A stretch of DNA of 31,954 nt. Source: JBBTCJ01 sp038043285 (GTDB lineage Bacteria; Planctomycetota; Phycisphaerae; UBA1845). Position numbers and translations under genes: made by a program. Under the pieces are notes generated by a model that worked only from the letters and a program-made list of their open reading frames with translations, did no database searches and was not told where the DNA came from. Below, piece after piece: positions 1-7,988 of this stretch. Each line of letters starts with the position of its first letter. The first letter of the stretch is position 1. The stretch spans positions 1 to 31,954 of the forward strand of contig JBBTCJ010000149.1 in NCBI GenBank assembly GCA_038043285.1. The letters run 5' to 3'.

Positions 1-2963
1 TGTTCGACGAGAAGCAGGGTGTTGCCCAGATCGCGGAGGCGGCGGAGTGCTTCGATGAGCCTGCGGTTGTCGCGGGGATGGAGGCCGATGGTCGGCTCGT
101 CGAGCACATAGAGCACGCCGGTCAGTCCGGTTCCGATCTGGGAGGCGAGTTGGATTCGCTGAGCTTCGCCGCCGGAGAGGGTTGCCGCGGAGCGGTGCAC
201 GGTCAGATAGTCGAGACCGACGTCGACGAGGAATCGCAGGCGGGAGGTGATTTCGTGGAGAAGTTCGCCGGCGATTCGCTTTTCGCGCGGATCGAGCCGT
301 AACCTGGTGAACCAAGGCAGAGCCCGCGAGAGCGGTTGCAGGCCTATCTCATGGATGGTGGCACCGCCGACGTGGACTGCCGCAGGCTCGGGTCGCAGTC
401 GGCCACCGGCGCAGGCTTCGCACGGAGCTTCGGTCACCAGCCCGCCGAGCCGGGTGCGGTATTCGGGGTTGATTCGGGTCGCGCGGCCGATGGCGGGATA
501 GAAGCCGCGCCACTGGAAGCGGATTGCCCATTGCCGATTCCCCATTGCCGATTGAAAAGGAGTGCCAGGAAGTTCTCCCGAAGAAGACGCGCCAATCCCT
601 CCATCTTGCCCATTCTCGATTCTCCTTTCTCCTTGCACCATTCCAATCCATTCTTCTCCGCACCCGTGGAGGATTTTCAACTGCTGGGTGTCGAGCAATC
701 GGTTCCACGGGATATGAGGATCAAACCCGACGTAATTCGCCAATGCGAAGACGAGCCTGCCGAGCATGGATTCGTGCCGCACCTCTCCCCAACCCTGGAT
801 GGCGCCGTCGAGGATGGAACGCGTGGGGTGGACGACGATGGCCGAGGCGCTCGCCCCTTGCTGGGTGCCCAATCCCTCGCAGGCTTCGCACCAACCCATG
901 CGGGTGTTGAAGGAAAAATGATGGGAGGTCAGTTCGTCGAAGTCGCGGCCACAGCGGGTGCATGAACAATGGCGGGCGAAACGAAGGTCGGGCGGGTCGG
1001 CGGATGCAGGGCCATCGCCGAGGGCGGTGAGCATCACGCCCTGTCCGAGGGTGAGCGCCTGCTCGACGCTGTCGGCGATGCGCGAGGCGTGCTTCCTGCG
1101 AACGACGACTCGATCAACGACCAGCTCAACGCGATGGGGGCGGTGGTCGTCGAGGGTGATGCCGTCGTCGAGTGAGTGGACGACGCCGTCGATTCGGGCG
1201 CGAAGGTATCCATTGGCTCGTTCGCGGGATAGAAGTTGGGGGAAAGTTTCGTCGCCGACGGGTAGCAACGGGGCAAGCAGCATGACCTTCTCGCCTTCGC
1301 CGAGGGCAAGAATCCGCTCGACAATTTCGTCGGCGGTCTGGGTTCCGACGGGAATGCGGCAGGTCGGGCAGTGGGGCTTACCGATGCGCGTCCACAATAC
1401 GCGCATATAGTCGTAGATTTCGGTGACCGTCCCGACGGTGGATCGCGGCGACCGGCTGGTGTTCTTCTGCTCGATGCTGATGGCGGGCGACAGACCGTGG
1501 ACGTGGTCCACTTTGGGAGGTTGCAGGCGGCCCAGGAATTGGCGTGCATAGGAGCTGAGCGATTCGACGTATCGCCGCTGACCTTCGGTGTAAACCGTGT
1601 CGATGGCGAAACTGCTCTTCCCGCTTCCGCTGGGTCCGGAGCAGACGGTCATCTTGCCACGCGGGATATCGACGCTGACGTCCTTGAGGTTGTGCTGGCG
1701 AGCGCCGATGACCCGAATGGGATTGCCAATTGCCAATTTCCGATTGCCAATTGATGTTTGCTCTTGGTCTTTTTCCAATCGGCCATTGACAATCGGCAAT
1801 CGGCAATTGTCTGGATCCAGCACTTCTCTTAATGCTTTCCCGGTATGAGATTCCTCGCAGGCCGTAAGTTCCTCCGGCGTTCCCGCGGCGACGAGCTTTC
1901 CTCCGGCGTCGCCGCCTTCAGGTCCGAGGTCGATGACCCAGTCGGCGGTCTTGACCACGTCGAGGTTGTGCTCGATGACCAGGACGGTGTTGCCGGAGTC
2001 GACGAATCCGTGCAGGACGGCGAGCAGCCTTTTCACGTCGGCGAAGTGTAGGCCGGTGGTGGGTTCGTCAAGGATATAAAGCGTGCGGCCAGTCGCTTTC
2101 TTGACCAGTTCGCGAGCCAGCTTGATCCGCTGAGCCTCCCCGCCGGACAAGGTCGTCGAGGACTGGCCGAGCTTGAGGTAATCCAGTCCGACGTCGTGGA
2201 GGGTGCGGAGCATCAAGGCAATCGCGGGCACGTTTTCAAAATGCGCCAAGGCCTCCTGCACGTCCATCTCCAGGACGTCGGTAATGGACCTCCCTTTGTA
2301 TAGGATTTGCAGCGTCTCATGCGAAAAGCGTCGTCCATTGCAGAGGGAGCAGGTGACCCAGACGTCGGCGAGCAACTCCATCTCCATGCGATTGCTGCCG
2401 TTGCCTTGGCAGGCTTCGCAGCGTCCGCCGCCCTTGCCGTCGGTAGCGACGTTGAAGCTGAATCGTCCAGGCTTGTAGCCGCGAACCTTGGCATCAGGCA
2501 GGCGTGCGTAGAGGTCGCGGATTGCGTCGAAGACCTTGACGTAGGTGGCGGGGTTCGATCGGGGCGTGCGGCCGATGGGCGACTGGTCGATATCGATGAC
2601 CTTGTCGAGGTGTTCGAGGCCGTCAATGCGTTCGTGTCGGCCGGGATCGACGTTCTCGGCACCGTTGAGGTCGCGGGCGAGGGCTTCGCGGATGATGTCG
2701 TTTACCAGCGAACTCTTGCCGGAGCCGGAAACGCCGGTGACGCAAACGAATCGCCCAAGGGGAATCTCGACGGTGAGGTTCTTGAGGTTGTTGTGTTTAG
2801 CGCCGAGGACGGTGAGCCAGTGGGTGGAACGGGCGGTGGTGGTCGCGTCCTTGTTCGGCAAGCGGCGGGAAGGAGCCTGCGCGGACGGGTTTTTTGCCCG
2901 CGGTGGTCGCGGGGCGGGCGCCGCTCGCCGTGGATTCCGCTGAATGGTTGCTTGCTTCCCCAC
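1..2963 (-). CDS. uvrA: UvrA-type excinuclease ATPase, partial at the left edge, NBD2-like module first
   Basis: DNA-damage recognition ATPase of nucleotide excision repair. The frame is open from the window edge back to the stop of the upstream ACT gene at 3078. Reading on the minus strand, the first module has WLTVLGAKHNNLKN, Walker A GVSGSGKSS (near 2707-2742), a zinc-module CEAC...CSLC, signature LSGGEAQRIKLAR (2112-2150) and Walker B LYILDEPTTGLH (near 2045-2085); this is the C-terminal NBD2 type. It is followed by an NBD1 type: GARQHNLKD, Walker A GPSGSGKSS (near 1600-1645), RRYVESLSSYARQFLG, the UvrB-binding stretch, a zinc module, LSGGEAQRIQL (155-182) and YVLDEPTIGLHPRDN at the edge. 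A canonical UvrA has NBD1 before NBD2, so this gene is either a fused double UvrA (as in Chlamydia) that lacks its first NBD1, or a permuted one. Two in-frame R1 repeats lie in linkers (1721-1809, 521-555). The start is uncertain: GTG 2963 is used, and TTG 3059, GTG 3035 and TTG 2861 are alternatives. Confidence 0.85.
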   Translation of the reverse strand, partial: MGKQATIQRNPRRAAPAPRPPRAKNPSAQAPSRRLPNKDATTTARSTHWLTVLGAKHNNLKNLTVEIPLGRFVCVTGVSGSGKSSLVNDIIREALARDLNGAENVDPGRHERIDGLEHLDKVIDIDQSPIGRTPRSNPATYVKVFDAIRDLYARLPDAKVRGYKPGRFSFNVATDGKGGGRCEACQGNGSNRMEMELLADVWVTCSLCNGRRFSHETLQILYKGRSITDVLEMDVQEALAHFENVPAIALMLRTLHDVGLDYLKLGQSSTTLSGGEAQRIKLARELVKKATGRTLYILDEPTTGLHFADVKRLLAVLHGFVDSGNTVLVIEHNLDVVKTADWVIDLGPEGGDAGGKLVAAGTPEELTACEESHTGKALREVLDPDNCRLPIVNGRLEKDQEQTSIGNRKLAIGNPIRVIGARQHNLKDVSVDIPRGKMTVCSGPSGSGKSSFAIDTVYTEGQRRYVESLSSYARQFLGRLQPPKVDHVHGLSPAISIEQKNTSRSPRSTVGTVTEIYDYMRVLWTRIGKPHCPTCRIPVGTQTADEIVERILALGEGEKVMLLAPLLPVGDETFPQLLSRERANGYLRARIDGVVHSLDDGITLDDHRPHRVELVVDRVVVRRKHASRIADSVEQALTLGQGVMLTALGDGPASADPPDLRFARHCSCTRCGRDFDELTSHHFSFNTRMGWCEACEGLGTQQGASASAIVVHPTRSILDGAIQGWGEVRHESMLGRLVFALANYVGFDPHIPWNRLLDTQQLKILHGCGEEWIGMVQGERRIENGQDGGIGASSSGELPGTPFQSAMGNRQWAIRFQWRGFYPAIGRATRINPEYRTRLGGLVTEAPCEACAGGRLRPEPAAVHVGGATIHEIGLQPLSRALPWFTRLRLDPREKRIAGELLHEITSRLRFLVDVGLDYLTVHRSAATLSGGEAQRIQLASQIGTGLTGVLYVLDEPTIGLHPRDNRRLIEALRRLRDLGNTLLLVE
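521..555. repeat. R1 repeat inside uvrA (NBD1 insertion region)
   Basis: ggattgcccattgccgattc and its continuation form attgcc/gattg units. They are read in frame by uvrA and encode AMGNRQWAIRFQW, in a stretch that lengthens the loop before the conserved CEACAGGRLRPE block. Homologous UvrA proteins have no such residues there, so this is a repeat insertion tolerated in a loop. Confidence 0.7.
1721..1809. repeat. R1 repeats inside uvrA (linker between the two modules)
   Basis: Two blocks, 1721-1755 (gattgccaattgcc type) and 1776-1809 (caatcggc...cggcaat type), lie in opposite orientation around a 20-nt spacer. The uvrA frame runs through both and gives NCRLPIVNGRLE and SIGNRKLAIGN. They mark the exact junction between the NBD2-like module and the following NBD1-like module. 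Confidence 0.75.
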
Positions 2964-3020
2964 AGTGTGTTCGATTGGGCAGCGGGCCCGGTAAGGAGGC
3001 GGTACATCGCGCCGGATCCA

Positions 3021-3040
3021 CAACCGCTCCCTCACGGTTG
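3021..3040. repeat. Short palindromic element CAACCG-N8-CGGTTG (R4)
   Basis: A perfect 6-bp inverted repeat with an 8-nt loop (CTCCCTCA) lies between the ACT gene stop and the first conserved UvrA residues. It resembles the small hairpin elements scattered in planctomycete genomes. It falls in the open frame ahead of uvrA, so the residues encoded here are probably not ancestral UvrA sequence, which adds doubt about the uvrA start. Confidence 0.45.
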
Positions 3041-3077
3041 CGGCTCTGATAAGGCGCAAACAACCTGAGTCAATACC

Positions 3078-3536
3078 CTAGCGCCGCGTCGAGGAGGTCG
3101 GGCGGCGGAGCTTGATCTTCATGTCCTTGCGCGTCGAGCGATTGTTGGTTTCGAGAATCTTGGCGGCTTTCTTGAGGTCCGGGACACGGAAGACGACGAC
3201 GGTCTTGCCGTCGGCCCCTCCGCCGGTGCAATACATGTAGCCGATGCTCATGTGGGCGTCGGAAAGTCTTTCACACATGTCCGCGGCGGCGCCGGGCCGG
3301 TTGGGCAGGGTGACGGCCAAGACTTCCGTCTCGCCGAAGTGGATGTTCAACGAGCCAAACACGGCCCTGGCGGAACCTGGGTCGTCCACGATCAAACGGA
3401 GCACGCCGTGCTCCATCGAATCCATCATGGCCAGGGCATGAATGTTGATCTTCCTCTTGGCCAGTTCGCGGAAGACCTGCGAAAGGACTCCAGGCTTGTT
3501 GACCAGAAAGACTGAAAACTGCGTGTGCTTCTCCAC
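3078..3536 (-). CDS. Tandem ACT-domain protein
   Basis: A 152-residue cytoplasmic protein made almost only of two ACT domains, which usually bind amino acids and act as regulatory modules. Domain 1 (about residues 3-70) begins KHTQFSVFLVNKPGVLSQVF, the classic beta-alpha start with the GxL ligand loop. Domain 2 (about 72-140) begins EVLAVTLPNRPGAAADMCE. The C-terminus is basic (KIKLRRPTSSTRR). GTG 3536 is chosen because GGAGAA lies 5 nt upstream; the frame continues to an ATG at 3617, but the extra residues have no ACT-like pattern. Stand-alone double-ACT proteins of this size are common and sometimes sit beside CoA ligases, but no such gene is here. The ligand is unknown. The gene stops just before the uvrA frame and may share its transcript. 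Confidence 0.8.
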   Translation of the reverse strand: MEKHTQFSVFLVNKPGVLSQVFRELAKRKINIHALAMMDSMEHGVLRLIVDDPGSARAVFGSLNIHFGETEVLAVTLPNRPGAAADMCERLSDAHMSIGYMYCTGGGADGKTVVVFRVPDLKKAAKILETNNRSTRKDMKIKLRRPTSSTRR

Positions 3537-3821
3537 AGACGTTCTCCTTGTCGCCGGGGGTTCGCTTCCGCCGGCTTCACCGTCGCCGCAGACAGGACAT
3601 CCTTTCAACGCCGGCATGAACCATCGCCGACGTGCCGCCTTGCGCAGGGCCCGGGCCGCGCGACGTGGACAGTATACCCTCGGGGGCCGTCATTGTCAGC
3701 GTCTAAACACGGACGATTTCCGCACCCGTCCATCGAAATCTTGGACTAAGAGATCGGCTGTGAGGGAGAAAAGGCGCGAGGGGTTTTGACGTTCCCGCGG
3801 CGGGTTCCTACCCTGTCGTGG

Positions 3822-6158
3822 ATGACGGCAAGCGAGGGGGACGTTTTGCGGGATGCGGAAGCGGGGATCACGGCGTACCTGAAGGGGGAGCGTGCGGCCG
3901 GACGAATCGCCGGAACCTACTTCGACGACGCGGTCGCCAGGACGGTCCCCAACCTGCGAGCCTGGCTGACGGCGGAGGAGTTGGATCGCATCTCGCCGAA
4001 CCTGCGCCAAGGATTGCGCGACGCCATTGGCGAGAAACGTTGGGAGGAGTTGACCAACGCCTTTTCCCGCGACGTGAGCTTTGGCACGGGCGGCATCCGC
4101 GAAAAGATGGGGGCAAGGCGCGAGGCCGTCCTGCGGTTGAAGAACGAAGGCATTCACGCGCCGATCGTCAAAGGTCCGAACACCATCAACGACGTGGTCT
4201 TATTGTTGACTTCAGCCGGGGTGGCGAAGTTCGGGATGGAGCGAAAGCCGCCGCTGCAGAAGATGGTCATCGGGTTCGATTCGCGGGTTCGAGGGTCGGA
4301 CTTTGCGCGCATGATCGCCGGCTTGTTTCTGGCGTACGATTACACGGTCTTCCTCTTCGACGAAGCGTGCATGTACCCCAGCGTGACGTTCGCGGTTCCG
4401 ACGTTGAAGGCGGACGTCGGGGTGTTCATCTCGGCGAGTCACAACGATTTCCGCTACAACGGCTACAAGCTGTCGTGCTGGAACGGGTCGCAGTTCGACC
4501 CCGCGGAGCGGAAGGCGCTGTACGAGGACTACATCCGCAAGATGCGATTCGCGGACATCAGGACGGTTCGTCTGGAGGACGCGGCGAAGGACCGACTTTG
4601 GTTTCTTGGCGGGCAACAGAGCCGTGAAGGCCGTGTCGTGAGCGAGGGGGAGCACAAGGGGCTGCCCTTGGCTGACCCGCTGGCGGACGCGAAATCGGCG
4701 TACGCCGGCCGGGAGAGCCGCATCATCGACCTGCACACGCTGCACATGAATCACATCAAGGGCTTCCTGCTACGACCGGAGATGATCAGCCACGCCAAGA
4801 AGCCGCTGTCCATCGCGTACTCGGCGTTTAACGGCTCGGGGAGGAAGGCGGCGCCGCGGCTGCTTTCGGAGATCGGCTTCAAGGACGTGAAACGAATCAT
4901 GAAGCTCGATGCGCTGGACGGAATGTTCCCGGCGTTTTGCAGCGATCCGGGAAAGGAGCAGCAGCCGGACCCCGGGGATTGGCGGGCTGCGGACATCGCC
5001 GCGGCTGCGTTCAAGGAGGAATACCCCGGCGCGTGGTCGTCGCTGGACTTGATGGTGGGCACCGATCCCGACGCGGATCGCTGCGGAGTCATTGTGAAGG
5101 TGCCGGCGCATCAACAGCCGGCGTACCTCCATCCCGGCACGGGGGAGCAGCGCGATTATTCGTTACTTTCCGCGGACGAAGCCTGGACGCTGATCCTGTG
5201 GTATCGCTTTTCCTGCGAAATCGAGCAGCACGGTTCGATCCGGGACGCGGACAAGAAGTTCATCGTTTTATCACACACCACGACGGACCTGCTGACCCGA
5301 CTGGCGCGGAAGTTCAGACTCGGGGTGCTCAAGACCTGGGTGGGGTTCGCACAGCTTGCGGCAGGAACGCGAGCGATTTGGGACTTGCACCTCGGCCGCG
5401 ACACCGAGGGACTGACCGACGGCGGCCGCCTGCCGCACTATGACGAGGGTCGGCGGCGACCGGGCGAGGAAATCTGCAACCGCACCCTGCACTCGTGGGA
5501 GGCGATGGACGATCGACGACGGAGCATCAACGTCGCAGCCCTCGAGCAAAGCAACGGTTTCACGCTTTTGGGCGGACCGCCGCCCGACGAGCGATCGCTT
5601 GGGCAGGGTGGTCACGTTCGCGACAAGGACGGAACCTTCGCGGCAGTGCTCGTGGCCGAGCTCGCCCAATATGCGAAGGAGCAGGGGACGAACCTCATCG
5701 ACTTGATGGACGAGAAGATCTACCTCGACCCGGACGTCGGGCTGTACGTCACGCACTACGAGCCGGATCCGCTGGACGGCGAGTACGAGGGGTTGGCCGG
5801 GTATACGAAAAAACGGGCGATTCTCGAGACCGCCGAGGAGTTGTTCAAGACGGCGGGTTCCGCGGGAACGACGATCGCCGGTTTGCATGTGCGCGGGGCG
5901 ACCGTGTATCGGACGGGCAAGTACGACGGCGTGAACTGGGCTGGGTTCCCTGACGAGGGGTATCGGTTTTACTTCGACGGGGAGCGCCAGTCGCACCTGA
6001 CGATCCGGCCGTCGGGCACGAGCAATGCGTTGCGATTTCACGTGCAGCTTTTCGGCGGACATCCAGCGCGGGAGGCGCTGATTGCAAAGAAAGCTGAGCT
6101 TCGCGCGGTGGCGGTGCGGGTGGTCGCGGATATCAAGCGCCGAATCGGCGCGAGGTGA
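3822..6158 (+). CDS. Phospho-sugar mutase (phosphoglucomutase/phosphomannomutase family)
   Basis: An alpha-D-phosphohexomutase that should interconvert hexose 1- and 6-phosphates in the cytoplasm. The active-site serine loop is VFISASHNDFRYNGYK (about residue 204), the metal-binding loop is GTDPDADRCG (about 413), and the phosphate-binding loop near the C-terminus is RPSGTSNALRF (about 729). A GTGGIREKMG motif typical of the family N-terminus is at about residue 88. At 778 residues it is clearly longer than the usual 550-600; the excess lies between the conserved blocks, for example around the stretch coded at 4560-4740. ATG 3822 is used; an in-frame TTG at 3786 preceded by GAGGGG is a possible earlier start. 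Substrate preference (glucose or mannose) cannot be read from the sequence. It is transcribed divergently from the ACT/uvrA pair. Confidence 0.88.
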   Translation: MTASEGDVLRDAEAGITAYLKGERAAGRIAGTYFDDAVARTVPNLRAWLTAEELDRISPNLRQGLRDAIGEKRWEELTNAFSRDVSFGTGGIREKMGARREAVLRLKNEGIHAPIVKGPNTINDVVLLLTSAGVAKFGMERKPPLQKMVIGFDSRVRGSDFARMIAGLFLAYDYTVFLFDEACMYPSVTFAVPTLKADVGVFISASHNDFRYNGYKLSCWNGSQFDPAERKALYEDYIRKMRFADIRTVRLEDAAKDRLWFLGGQQSREGRVVSEGEHKGLPLADPLADAKSAYAGRESRIIDLHTLHMNHIKGFLLRPEMISHAKKPLSIAYSAFNGSGRKAAPRLLSEIGFKDVKRIMKLDALDGMFPAFCSDPGKEQQPDPGDWRAADIAAAAFKEEYPGAWSSLDLMVGTDPDADRCGVIVKVPAHQQPAYLHPGTGEQRDYSLLSADEAWTLILWYRFSCEIEQHGSIRDADKKFIVLSHTTTDLLTRLARKFRLGVLKTWVGFAQLAAGTRAIWDLHLGRDTEGLTDGGRLPHYDEGRRRPGEEICNRTLHSWEAMDDRRRSINVAALEQSNGFTLLGGPPPDERSLGQGGHVRDKDGTFAAVLVAELAQYAKEQGTNLIDLMDEKIYLDPDVGLYVTHYEPDPLDGEYEGLAGYTKKRAILETAEELFKTAGSAGTTIAGLHVRGATVYRTGKYDGVNWAGFPDEGYRFYFDGERQSHLTIRPSGTSNALRFHVQLFGGHPAREALIAKKAELRAVAVRVVADIKRRIGAR

Positions 6159-6313
6159 GGGTTTCACCGCGGGTGGCAACCGGTTGCGGCCGTCGGTGCG
6201 GGAGGGGATTTCGCCTTGGTGATTGGAAACTCAGTGTCGACGACGTCCGATAGTAAGTCCGGCGGGCGGTCGCGCATTGGAGCGAGGCGACCCGTCTCGG
6301 AGAGGCTTTGGCT

Positions 6314-7048
6314 GTGACCCTCGAGTCGCTCATCACGACGTACGGGTACTGGGCCCTGTTGATCGGCGCCTTCCTGGAAGGCGAGACGATCGTGGTGCTG
6401 GCGGGATTCGCCGCGTACCGGGGCTACCTTGAATTGCCGTGGGTCATCGTGTGCGCCTTCACGGGAACGGTGATCAGCGACCAGTTGTTCTTCCTTCTTG
6501 GTCACGCCAAGGGACAGCCGTTCGTCGCCAAGCGCCCGACTTGGCAGCAACGCGCTCAACGGGTGCGGGTTTTGCTGGACCGTTATCAGGTCTACGTCGT
6601 GCTGGGGTTTCGGTTTTTCTACGGACTGCGGAACATCACGCCATTCGTGATCGGGGCGAGTGGGTTTAGCCGGCGGAGGTTTCTGGTTCTTAACGTTCTC
6701 GGGGCAGCGATTTGGGCGGTTACCGTTTCGTCGGGCGGTTACGTCTTCGGGAAGACGCTGGAACGATTCCTTGACGACGTGACCTCGTACGAGCGATGGA
6801 TCCTTGGCGGAATGGTGGCGATCGGGCTGACGATCTGGGTGATGCATCGGATGGGAAGAAGACGGTTGGCGAGAGCCGCCGCCGCGTCGCTGCCCGCGGT
6901 GACAGCAGCCGAATCCGCGCTGACGACCACCAAGACGGCGGCGAGTTCGCTGAGTTCAGGGACCGCGAACGAGGAAACCTGTATTCTCTCCGGCGTTGCC
7001 TCGACGCCGGCAGCGACATCCAAGGACCGCACACCGGTCGCCGGTTAG
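6314..7048 (+). CDS. DedA/SNARE-associated family membrane protein
   Basis: An integral inner-membrane protein of the DedA (VTT) superfamily, whose members include polyprenyl-phosphate and phospholipid flippases or scramblases. The N-terminus LITTYGYWALLIGAFLEGE holds the conserved acidic residue of the first re-entrant segment. The second block, FRFFYGLRNITPFVIGASG, matches the family's conserved Arg/Gly/Pro region, although the usual R-x-PG-x-R is degenerate here. Two more hydrophobic segments follow (about residues 140-165 and 175-190). The last 60 residues are rich in Ala, Ser and Thr and probably disordered. GTG 6314 is preferred because GGAGAGG lies 8 nt upstream; an in-frame TTG at 6308 is possible. 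The gene follows the mutase by about 155 bp on the same strand. Confidence 0.82.
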   Translation: MTLESLITTYGYWALLIGAFLEGETIVVLAGFAAYRGYLELPWVIVCAFTGTVISDQLFFLLGHAKGQPFVAKRPTWQQRAQRVRVLLDRYQVYVVLGFRFFYGLRNITPFVIGASGFSRRRFLVLNVLGAAIWAVTVSSGGYVFGKTLERFLDDVTSYERWILGGMVAIGLTIWVMHRMGRRRLARAAAASLPAVTAAESALTTTKTAASSLSSGTANEETCILSGVASTPAATSKDRTPVAG

Positions 7049-7064
7049 CGGATCACTTGATCCG
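7049..7064. terminator. Perfect 7-bp inverted repeat between convergent genes
   Basis: CGGATCA-CT-TGATCCG begins right after the DedA stop codon and lies between convergent genes. The position suits a transcript end, but there is no T-run after it and the hairpin loop would be tight, so a terminator role is only a guess. Confidence 0.25.
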
Positions 7065-7125
7065 AGCGCGCGAACTGGTCGGAGCCAGGCTGAATGGTGG
7101 TACCGGCGCAGGTCCGCACGCCGAC

Positions 7126-7821
7126 TTAGTCGCGTTCGATCTTCGGCGTCGATCGACCCATGCCGTCTGCTTCCGTACGTTGGAGGATTTTTTCGCCTGC
7201 CGCGCGGTCGTGAACGGCGGTGAATTCGCCGACGAACAGGACGGAGTGATCGCTGCCCCATCCGGTCAGTACAAAAAAGCTCTGCTGCTTGGCCGTGAAA
7301 CGGAATCGACCTTTGAGTTGTCGCTTCCCGTAGTCCCAGGTTCCTATGATTCCGCTGAGGGACGCACCGCGCAAGTGGGTAAACCCGGCGTCGAGGCGAT
7401 GGCGTTCGGTGAAGCGATCCACGCGATAGTCGCGGGCCGCCCCCGCGGGCGGCTTGTCCAGCACCAGGGACAGCACCAGCTCGCTCGAAAACGCCTTGCC
7501 CAGCCACGAGACATGCCGGAATCGCATGGCGACGCAGACCTGGCTTACGTCATTCAGCCAGTAGTAACATTCGTGGGGATCTTGGCGCACGATGAGCGGA
7601 TCGGCGGCGCTGATCTTCTGGTTGCCCAGAGGAACCATGTGGATTGTTGCGTGGCCGGTGCAGCCGCCGAGGAGCAGCGCGAGGGTAACGGCGATGGCCA
7701 GGCGCGAATTGCCGATTGCGGATTGCGGATCGTCGATTGGCGATTGACGATTGGCGATTGACGACTGGGCAGCTTCGCCACACCCATGGAGACGGTGATC
7801 CTCGCGTGCGTTTCGACTCAT
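7126..7821 (-). CDS. Putative lipoprotein of unknown function
   Basis: About 231 residues. A hydrophobic stretch SRLAIAVTLALLLGGCTG ends in a lipobox-like LGGC (Cys near residue 50), so the product is probably an outer- or inner-membrane-anchored lipoprotein. The remaining part is beta-rich, with repeated aromatic and charged strands (for example GIIGTWDYGKRQLKGRFRF) and no family I recognise. ATG 7821 is chosen; the frame continues upstream to 7980, but that part is the R2 repeat. The residues between the start and the signal core are encoded by an R1 repeat (7707-7763), so the n-region of the signal peptide is repeat-derived or the true start lies further in. It is downstream of glyA on the same strand, about 170 bp away. 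Confidence 0.6.
   Translation of the reverse strand: MSRNAREDHRLHGCGEAAQSSIANRQSPIDDPQSAIGNSRLAIAVTLALLLGGCTGHATIHMVPLGNQKISAADPLIVRQDPHECYYWLNDVSQVCVAMRFRHVSWLGKAFSSELVLSLVLDKPPAGAARDYRVDRFTERHRLDAGFTHLRGASLSGIIGTWDYGKRQLKGRFRFTAKQQSFFVLTGWGSDHSVLFVGEFTAVHDRAAGEKILQRTEADGMGRSTPKIERD
7707..7763. repeat. R1 repeat (attgcc/cgattg type) in the lipoprotein signal region
   Basis: Tandem, imperfect 7-8-nt units of the form gattgcg, cgattgg and cgattga. The same units occur at 521-555, 1721-1809 and 27395-27476. Read on the minus strand, the repeat encodes an Ile/Gln/Ser-rich stretch (ANRQSPIDDPQSAIGN) immediately before the lipoprotein hydrophobic core. Confidence 0.7.
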
Positions 7822-7884
7822 ACCCGTCCCCGTTCCAGTGTGCCGGTTCGACGTTCTCAGGGGGTGCGTTTTTCGGCACGGAGC

Positions 7885-7939
7885 GTCCGCGCGGGCCGAC
7901 CCTTGACACTTTGCATCAAGGGGAGCAGCCCGCAGCCTG
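7885..7939. repeat. R2 nested palindromic repeat, copy a
   Basis: This 55-nt element matches 10093-10147 without gaps at 49 of 55 positions and in the same orientation. It has an outer inverted repeat (GCGCGGGC with GCCCGC) and an inner one (CCTTGA with TCAAGG). It lies between glyA and the lipoprotein gene. Confidence 0.75.
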
Positions 7940-7988
7940 CCCAACGGCATACTGAAACAAGAAGCGGTATCATTCGCCATTCGATATT

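Noticed and set aside
336..965. Long plus-strand frames at 78-3068
   Set aside because: They are shadows of the uvrA gene on the minus strand, whose conserved motifs lie in one continuous frame.
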